Source: Copromyces sp. CBS 386.78 (Eukaryota; Ascomycota; Sordariomycetes; Sordariales; Sordariaceae). Taken from it: 64,000 nucleotides of DNA. Below are positions 57,201-64,000 of the stretch, in pieces. A model generated the notes under the pieces. That model was not told the origin of the DNA, did not search any database, and saw only the letters and a list, made by a program, of their open reading frames with translations. Location: positions 1 through 64,000 of the forward strand of contig MU839201.1 in the NCBI GenBank assembly GCA_030685235.1. Reading direction: 5' to 3'. A program made the translations under genes and the position numbers. Numbering within the stretch: position 1 is the stretch's first letter; every line of letters begins with the position of its first letter.

Positions 57201-58920
57201 TTAACGTTATTTAGAAGCGATATAGGCTATTATATTTCGGATAATCTTTATTATTTAACGCTTTTTCCAAATTTTTTAAAAATAATTATTTTTATATTCT
57301 TAAACTATTAGGAGAAATATCCGAACTAGAGGTTCGTTACAGCGAAAACCATTATCGCCTATTTAAATAATTCTTTATATATTTTTAAAAATTTATTTGA
57401 AAATTAATTAATACCCGGTACTTTATTGGGCGCTATCCTTAAAAGGATTTCCCGGATATCCTTTTTAATAATTAAATTCTTAATAAATATTAGGGTATTA
57501 TTATTTAATAATTAAATCTAATTTAATAAATAGCCCGTCGGGACCTTTATTTTCGGGAAGAAATAGTCGGTAAAAATATTTACTTTATTATTATAATTTT
57601 TAATTTCGTTCGCCTATTCGTTTTATTTGAAGGGTAATAATTTTAGTAGATCCGTTAAATAATAATTTTGTATTTTAGCCTACTTTTTTAATAATTAAAG
57701 TTTATTCGGGTTTTTCAATAAGTTTATAATATAGTCGTACTATTTCGCTCTTTAAATCTTTATAATAAATTTCTTCTTTTTTATTACCGCTTCTATAAAT
57801 TCTTTTTAATTTAAAGGCGTCCGGTTCCTAAATTAAATTTACTATTTCCGCTATACTTCCTTCGTTACTATTTTATATTTTAAATTCTATTAGTCCGCTT
57901 ATTTTTTCTAACCTTTTTTTCGGTATAAAACGAATTCTTTTATAATATTAACGAATTTACTATTAAATTTATTAAATTTTAATTCGAACTCTTTTACCGT
58001 TTTAATCCCTTTTAAGATCGATATTCGTTTTTCCGCTACTTCTTATACTTTTTCTGCGTTTATTAAACTTTAATTAAACTTTTCTTCTATTTCCGCTTTC
58101 TTATTTCTTTTTTTTATTTAAATTTAAATTTCTTAAGGGTAATAATCCGAATTTATTTACTTATACTATTATATTCCCTAATATTCGGCTTCGATACTTT
58201 ATAAAATTTATACGTAATCGATTATCCAATTTTTCTTTCTTGAAATTATATTTCCGAATTTTATTAATTTTCTATAGGGGGTAACGAAATTAAATTTTTA
58301 TTACTATACCTACATAAATAATTTTACGGCGCTTAGGCTAGTCCTATTCTCTAAGTCTTAATTAAGGTAATAAAAATTATAATCCTCTACAATTATATAT
58401 TGGCCGGCCGGGGGTTTTTCTTTAAAGAGTTCGAGGAGGGGAAACTTTTATTAGTATTCTAATATACTTTAGAGGAAAATAAGGGAGTAAATAGAGTAAA
58501 TAATTATTAATTTTCGTAAATTCTTTAATATTACCGCGGCCTAATCCTTCTTAATTTAGAAATCTAAGTACTTTAAATTCTACCTCTTATTTATATAAAT
58601 TACTACTTTACCCTTTTCTAAATAATTAATATTATAATATCTATTACCCTTCGGCTAATAAATATCTTTATTTAAATTCTTGCCCGGCTCTTAAATTACT
58701 ACAATATTATAAGTTTCTTCTTATTCGAATAGCATTTTCCCTCTTTTATACAATTTCCCTATATTTTAATAGAATATTTTTAATTAAATTATTAATTACT
58801 TTATAAGAAGCTTCCTTCTAATCTAATAGCGGGCTAAGGAGGTATCGTTTTTTTAGAAGTAATAGTAGCGATTAAAGGTATAATAGCAATAGAATTAGTA
58901 CGGGTATAGTCGCTTACATT
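54294..58920 (-). pseudogene. LINE copy 2 ORF2 relic (reverse transcriptase, RNase H)
   Basis: Minus-strand remains of the LINE polyprotein, parallel to 700-5300 of copy 1. The RT core around 56690-56760 reads FANN-INIIAIIKIIKENYRTF, the F/YADD box with both Asp lost. The C-terminal part includes YYIDEIDT near 54345-54370. The extreme C-terminus and 3' UTR lie on the other side of element B at 35529-36054. RIP stops throughout. The N-terminal endonuclease was not recognised by eye. Confidence 0.7.
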
Positions 58921-60438
58921 TTAAGAGCAGGTATAAATATTTATTAAATTTATACTTATAAATTTCGGCCGAAAACCGCCTCTAATCTTTTTAGGGCGGC
59001 ATCTTTTTCTTTTTCTTATAAATAATCTTTTTAAAATTATAATTAAATAGGAATTAAAGGGGGCATTAGAAATCATAATATCCTCTTCTATTTTTATTAT
59101 TAATTCTAATACTAATTTAATTAGTCCTTTACAAATAATAAAATTACAAAGCCTTTTAATATAATTAATAAATACCTTCGCGTAGGCCACTCTTACGAAC
59201 GGGTATTTCTTTTTATTAAAGGCGAAATACCCCGACTTCCTATACAATTTATAAAAAATTAGGGAATTATCTTTATTCGAAAAGTAATTCTCTTCCCCTA
59301 TATACAGCCCTTCGTACTTAACTTTACTATAATAATTATAAGCGTCCTCCTAACAATAAAATTTCGCCGTATATCCGAAATACTAATATTTAAAATATTA
59401 TTAAGCGGAGGCTATAATTTAAAATAGTTCGTATACATATACGCTACTATTTTAGAAGAAATCTTTTTTTTAAAAGAAGATTATAGCCTTTACAATTACA
59501 ATTTCTATTAGGAATATTCTTCTTTCCTCCCCTTCGCATTTTTTTTAAAATTTAATTCGAATAATTTCCGCTTCTTTATTCCTTTCCTTTATTTTTTATA
59601 TAACCAATTCGGGTTATTTCGCGTCGATATTAACTTACAGGATTCTTATAATTAAAGCAGTTACAATATTTAAAAATACGATAACTTCTTTTTTAAAGAC
59701 CTTTTTAATTTAAATTTAATACTTCTAATACTAATCCCTAATTAATTCGTCGAAAATAATTATATAATTTCCATTTATTATTATTTTAATAATTATATAG
59801 ATTACCCTATATAAACTTTCCTTTAAAGCGCTTTCGACAGTTTATTTTATATTATTATTCGAACGTATAGTAAATTTAACGGTAATTTAAACCCCTTTAA
59901 TAGTAAATTAACGTTCGTAATTAGAGGGAATAAACTTGTTAATAGTAATAGTAAATAAGTAATAAAGGGTAGCGCTAACTTTATTTAGCGATTTTTAAAT
60001 AATATTAATTTATTTCTTCGACGCTTTTTAAACGTCCTTCTTTATTTCTTTCGAAATAAACTTCTTCAAATTATTAATATCCTTCCTAGTAATAAATTGG
60101 GCTTCGGCGGCTTTATTTACTTTAAATATTTTAGACTTACTTTTCTTCGCAAAAGTTTTTACAAATTCGAAAAAAAATTCTTAAATTTAATAATAATCGT
60201 CGGTCGTTATAGTAGTATAGTCCGTAATCTTATTTACTATAATAATAAATTTCTTTATAGTTTTATTATTTTCCTTTATCTTTTCCGAGGTTGTTATAGT
60301 AAGTACGGTATTAGGGTCGTTATATTTTAAAATACTTCCGAAGGGGTTGTAAACGCTATTTTCGAACCTACTCGTATTTCTATTAATTATTATCGGTAGC
60401 GACGGCTTAATATTATTACTACGGTCGTTGTAGGATAT
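58921..60438 (-). pseudogene. LINE copy 2 ORF1 region; start codon lost
   Basis: Minus-strand ORF1 region. Its start is ATA at 60436-60438 where copy 1 has ATG. The longest open stretch (58921-59247, 108 codons) reads YRKSGYFAFNKKKYPFVRVA, then DYIKRLCNF-like and ICKGLIKLVLELIIKIEED, and a basic tail RKRKRCRPKKIRGGF; this block is also conserved in copy 1 (5285-5610). The basic tail resembles an AT-hook-like or RNA-binding segment, but ORF1 motifs such as CCHC knuckles are not visible. Whether 58921-59247 ends ORF1 or starts ORF2 is unresolved. Confidence 0.5.
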
Positions 60439-60545
60439 TGCGGAGGGGGTAAATAACCCTCCTGAATCGATTGCCGTTATCGGTTTTCGTTTTAGAATAC
60501 TTCCTGACCAGAAATCGGCGTTTCCGGTTTCGGCGTCGTTTAAAT
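60439..60545 (-). promoter_or_regulatory. LINE copy 2 5' UTR island
   Basis: Nearly identical to 6814-6916, including the CCTGACCAGAAATCGGCG block, in contrast to the mutated body of the element. Probable internal promoter region. A short AAAT follows the common terminus before the target duplication. Confidence 0.45.
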
Positions 60546-60560
60546 TCGATATAACCGATA
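60546..60560. repeat. Target site duplication, LINE copy 2 (right)
   Basis: Exact match to 35514-35528. Confidence 0.95.
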
Positions 60561-61110
60561 AATATTTACTTAGAAGTATATTATATAAATTAACTATAAT
60601 AATATATTGAAATACTATTCTTATAAATATTAAAAATTCCCTATTAGAATATAAATATTTAGATAATTATATTTAGGAAGGGCGTTATTAGTATAAACTC
60701 ATATACAACGTAGTAGCGGAAGGTATAGCGAAAAATCCTAAAGTAAAGGATACTTTTAAGGGTAGAATACGTATATCCGAATTACCCTTTCAATTTTTTA
60801 GGCGTTTATTAATATTTATAGCGACTTTAGGGTTAAATTCTTTATTCGACGATTATAATAATAATATATTTATAATTAGGGGTATAAAAGACGAAATTGC
60901 TCTAATTAATAACGTAGTAGTTAAAGTAGTTATAGAGGTAATAATAGAAGTATAACCGGATTAACGACCTTTACCCAAGCGAATAAAGGATTATATTAAG
61001 AAAATTCTACGGCCTAACGTATATACCGGTATTTACTACGGCGATATTTATAAAGAGTATAAGCCTCCCGGGTTATTAAATGTAATAGCGGAAGAGAAAT
61101 ATTATAAATA
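60561..61110 (+). pseudogene. Element A transposase, continuation after LINE copy 2
   Basis: Continues the frame broken at 35528: NVVAEGIAKNPKVKDTF (60710-60750), ISELPFQFFRRLLIF (60775-60815), then RIKDYIKKILRPNVYTGIYY (60975-61035), DIYKEYKPPGLLNVIAEEKY (61040-61100) and a stop at 61108. These match 50340-50787 of element B and end with the family's 'RPN.H.G.HY' and 'GE.KHR' equivalents. It shows that one gene has been split by 25 kb of inserted DNA. Confidence 0.8.
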
Positions 61111-61289
61111 AAGTATATTGAATATACTATAGTACTCTATACTAATAATTTCCCTTAAAACCAAATAATGCCCCTTTTCCCGTTAATAATTCGAAATCTC
61201 GGCCCGGCGCCGAACCGCCCTACGTAACCCTTATCGTAAAATTTCAATATATAAAAGGCGGGCGGGCCGAATAATACAATAATATATTA

Positions 61290-62630
61290 GAATAAAGATT
61301 AATAATAACAATAATATAGACAATTAAAGAAAACGGCGGAAACTATTAACGGAAAGGATATCGAAAAATAGATCCTATAGTACAAACGTATTATTTATAC
61401 TATTCGATTCATTTTACTAAACGTATTTACTATCCGACCCGAAATTAATATAGTAAGTTAAAAATATCGTAGGCTAGGCCCCTAACTTATTTAAATCGCT
61501 ATTTAATTAGGAAAATAAAAATAAACTAAATTTAATAACGTTCGAATTCGAAAATAAATTAAATATTAATTTATTTACTAACGGGACCTATCTATGACTA
61601 TTAGCCATTAGTAAATTTAAAGCTATTAAAATAAGCACAATCTATTACCCTATTTTAACTAGCCTTAACCTAAATATTAGCTAACTATATACCCTACCCT
61701 AGACCTCCAAATTTATATTCGATATCTTCCGGCGTACCTTATCAAACGTATATAATAAAGACTATGGTATACTATATATTAAAAGATTTAGTCTAGGTAT
61801 TGTCCAATATATAAAACGGGTATTATTTTCAAATAAATAAATCTATATCCCTAATATTTCCCCTACAATATCCCTAATATTCCCCTATTCTTAATATTTC
61901 CCCTATCCCTAATATTCCCCTGTCCCTAATATTTCCCCTATCCTTAATATTATACCCTACTTCCCCAATTTATACCCTCAACCCTACATTCCGCTTACTC
62001 CTCCTATATATTATTACTACGTTCGACAAATCTATGCCTAAAGAAGACCGTATAATGTAGTAAACGACCGTATAATGTGTATACAATAATATTACCATCC
62101 CTATTATTATATTATAGCGCGTTTTTCGTACAATTATAGTGTAGAAGCCTATAATTACATATAGCCTATAAAACCTCTACATAGGAGTTCCGAAGACGCT
62201 TCCGATTATTATATATACCCGGTTAATAATAGATACTAACCCGTCTTATACCAACTGAATAAATCCTATAAGCGCTACACTTTCAATATTAGCGACTATA
62301 TTAAATACTATAACGAGCAGGCCTTCTTTAGCCGTATCGATTATATTTTTGTATATAACTAAAGGAAAATTAAACGCTATAATTTCCTTATACTAACCAA
62401 AATACGAATAAATAGCTATATTAATAATTTCGACGTACCAGCAGTTCAAAATACTAACGAAACTATTATTATTAGGCTCCCAACTATTTAAATTAACCGC
62501 CTTTATATTATTGATATTTCTAAGCTATTTAAACGGCGCTATTATTACCAACCTATTTAGGCCTAGATCAACTAGGACATTATCTTAATATAGAAGGTAG
62601 CCTAGTAATATATCAATCTATTTATTATCC
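61290..62630 (+). pseudogene. Element A transposase, C-terminal part after a probable intron
   Basis: Parallel to 50930-52830 of element B: RKRRKLLTERISKN, LLSDPKLI, APNLFKSLFNQENKNKLNLI (61480-61540), ISTIYYPIL (61635), then after a gap FNISDYIKYYNEQAFFSRID (62283-62343), LILTKIRINSYINNFDVPAV (62385-62445) and RLYIIDISKLFKRRYYYQP (62500-62560). TAA/TAG replace Gln. Between about 61850 and 62250 a minisatellite and unalignable DNA intervene. Confidence 0.6.
61845..61965. repeat. TATCCCTAATATTTCCCC minisatellite
   Basis: About six imperfect units of 16-19 bp (T(A/G)TCCCTAATATTTCCCC), inside the C-terminal part of element A. Confidence 0.88.
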
Positions 62631-62639
62631 CCTATAATT

Positions 62640-63160
62640 TCTATTCTAATATTTAATTAATATAATAGTATTAAATAATATATAAATCCTAGTTAATATT
62701 CGATATAAATAATAGTTTATTAAGACTAATAGCTTATTTAATAAGTATAACGCTTTAATATATAGGCTTTTATATCCGATATTTCCCTATCCCCTCCTTT
62801 CGTCTCGTCTAATACCTAATAATTAACTAAAGTATTTTACTACATCCGTACCCCGTATCTTCGAATCGATACTTTATTCTAAATACTATTAATTATAATA
62901 GTTCGTTTTATTTAACTATAACGTCTAATATATCCCTATTGCCTCCTCTCGTTTCGTCTAATACCCCGTACCCTCGAATCTTATAGTAGTTCGTCTTATA
63001 GTGTTTAATTGTAACTATAGTATTACTATTTGTACATCGCATCGATTAACCGTTCAAACTAACCATATATACTAATAATTAATAATTTAATAATGATATT
63101 CCTCATTAACATCACATCGTATTCAATTACTAGCAACGTATCCGCCAGTATAATATAATA
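62640..63160. other. AT-rich 3' region of element A
   Basis: No gene. CCTCCTTTCGTCTCGTCTAA (62795) and CCTCCTCTCGTTTCGTCTAA (62943) form a short direct duplication, each followed by ATACC. Confidence 0.45.
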
Positions 63161-63164
63161 TAAT

Positions 63165-63315
63165 ATTGGGGTCGGGCGGGGACTGGGGTCGGGGACCGGG
63201 ATCGGGCGGCAGGGGTATAGTATAGTACCGGGGTCGGGCGGGGACCGGGGTCGGGCGGCAAGGGTATAATATAATACCGGGGTTGGGCGTACCGGGGCAG
63301 TAGGGGCAGGTAATT
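63165..63315. repeat. GC-rich minisatellite near the right end of element A
   Basis: Repeats of GGGGTCGGGCGGGGAC and GGGTATA(G/A)TATA(G/A)TACC alternate three times. Not RIP-mutated in its G runs. Short minus-strand frame across it (63130-63336) is repeat-derived. Confidence 0.85.
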
Positions 63316-63479
63316 ATAGGTAGTAAATACGCGCACTAAGTCAATTCGTACCGTTTACCTATAGGAATAGGGCACGACTATATATATTATAGGTATATAT
63401 ACGACGTACTATATAAATTGATTGCGACTTCCTAACCCGAGCGACTTGTTACGGTCGTAACTGCGTACGTCGCAACCGG

Positions 63480-63658
63480 CTTATTAGCTAAATATAACCT
63501 GCTCCTACCTTAAAGGTAACCTTTAGGAATGGTTAACTAACGGTTAACTTTAAATTATAGTTGACTAATAGTTTTATTATATATAATAGGAAGGTGCGGT
63601 TAAACCGTCCAAGGACTGTTGGGCAACGGTAAAAGATGTTTATATAGCGCCAGCCAAG
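63480..63658. repeat. Right terminus of element A with subterminal motifs
   Basis: Contains AACGGTTAAC, GCGGTTAAACCGTCC and GGCAACGGTAAA and ends GCGCCAGCCAAG at 63658. Read inwards the end is CTTGGCTGG, the unmutated counterpart of CTTAGCTAG at the left end of element B, so A and B are related CACTA-like families. TA follows (63659-63660), then LINE sequence. The left terminus of element A was not found in the window. Confidence 0.7.
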
Positions 63659-63660
63659 TA

Positions 63661-63818
63661 TTCCTATTACTAAGGGCAGACTTATTATAATTATTAAAAA
63701 AATTTCTATTAGTATTTATTTTTTAATTTACTTAATTTTAGTAGTACTACTCTTTAATTTATTAGTAGGTAGCTAATTTCTTACTCTCTTTATTTAAATA
63801 CGGCTAATTCCTTAAATT
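63661..63818 (-). mobile_element. LINE copy 3 fragment
   Basis: 158 bp matching copy 1 at about 2322-2475 (RNase H to RT interval) in the same orientation: CCTATTACTAAGGGCAGAC against CCTATTATTAGAGGCGGAC, then AATTATTAAAAA, TTTAGTAGTACT and AGTAGGTAGCTAA. It begins exactly where element A ends and stops where a new LTR begins. The remainder of this copy is beyond the window or lost. Confidence 0.85.
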
Positions 63819-64000
63819 TGTTACGCGAAGAGAGTCATCACAAGTGATACTACAAATAATAATAATAATAAAAGATAAAGAGTGCGACTAATCACTAGAC
63901 AGAGTGACAATACGTAACAATAGGCAACAATATTATCAAAAGAAACGTAAGGCAACACTAACGAAAGCCTCAACCTAAGACCTTGCACATAACTTTATAA
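63819..64000. mobile_element. Start of a further LTR element, running off the window
   Basis: LINE copy 3 is interrupted after CTTAAATT by TGTTACGCGAAGAGAG, which starts with TG and has normal, non-RIP base composition with direct motifs (AATAATAATAATAA at 63857, AGGCAACA twice, AACAATA). This is how an LTR of a Copia- or Gypsy-type element would begin. Only 182 bp are visible, so superfamily and orientation are open. Confidence 0.55.

Larger units (their letters stand above)
35529..60545 (-). mobile_element. Tad1-like LINE, copy 2, split by element B
   Basis: Same family and orientation as copy 1; bases 35529-36054 match 141-665 and 54294-60545 match about 666-6916. The two halves are separated by the 18.2-kb element B. 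The outer limits are fixed by a 15-bp target duplication (35514-35528 and 60546-60560). The 3' part holds the conserved terminal block with GCATGGGGTACTTCTCC (35578-35594). The RT box reads FANN at 56738-56749. The ORF1 start is ATA instead of ATG (60436-60438). The copy is as strongly RIP-mutated as copy 1, with largely different sites hit. Confidence 0.95.

Noticed and set aside
60097..60330. 77-codon plus-strand frame
   Set aside because: Antisense to LINE ORF1.
63130..63336. 68-codon Pro-rich minus-strand frame
   Set aside because: Translation of the GC-rich minisatellite at the end of element A.
1..64000. Host genes, tRNA or rRNA
   Set aside because: None could be supported; every protein-like stretch recognised belongs to a mobile element or is unassigned within one.

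Overview
The window looks like an AT-rich, gene-empty heterochromatic block of a filamentous ascomycete (Pezizomycotina). It is a stack of nested transposable elements that have been heavily damaged by repeat-induced point mutation (RIP, C-to-T preferentially at CpA). I see no host gene, tRNA, rRNA or CRISPR array that I can support. The RIP reading rests on three things. Reading frames are interrupted almost only by TAA and TAG where Gln codons are expected, with occasional TGA for Trp. TpA is in extreme excess. The catalytic Asp pairs of three reverse transcriptases are all turned into Asn-Asn. Small GC-richer islands (LINE 5' ends, some LTRs, TIR elements, a young LTR element) escaped or postdate RIP. 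Layout from left to right: microsatellite (1-95); a full-length Tad1-like LINE on the minus strand (141-6916, 14-bp target duplication); a truncated Ty3/Gypsy element on the plus strand (LTR 7352-7554, gag/pol to about 13195) abutting head-to-head a second Gypsy gag on the minus strand (13195-13888); unresolved AT-rich DNA; a complete Gypsy element on the minus strand (15824-22940, 5-bp duplication ATTCT) inside a diverged LINE relic; a 668-bp Mutator-like non-autonomous element (23472-24139); GC palindromes, an A-rich tract and a 56-bp minisatellite; then a deep nest from about 25333 to 63818. In the nest, a CACTA/Tnp2-like transposon (called A; coding 33699-35528 and 60561-about 62630, right end 63658) sits in a third LINE copy (63661-63818). 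A is interrupted by two insertions. One is a non-pol LTR element (called LTR-X, 25333-33698), which itself contains a 4.4-kb MULE transposon (25570-29991) and a small TG..CA LTR element (31347-32619). The other is a second full LINE (35529-60545, 15-bp duplication), itself split by an 18.2-kb CACTA-like transposon (called B, 36055-54293). The window closes inside a fresh LTR that starts at 63819. The most unusual feature is an array of about 20 short hairpins in LTR-X (31105-33284). All share one 13-nt loop (N-TACYYAARTTCG) while their stems differ in sequence but stay complementary. They lie inside a long degenerate reading frame and are used in all three codon registers. I know no described family with this organisation. 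Gene interplay is that of selfish elements: LINE ORF1/ORF2, Gypsy gag/pol, MULE and Tnp2-like transposases, each almost certainly dead by RIP. Start codons and exon structures are mostly not recoverable by eye. Boundaries given for degenerate coding regions are approximate; boundaries defined by target duplications, LTRs and TIRs are precise to a few bases.
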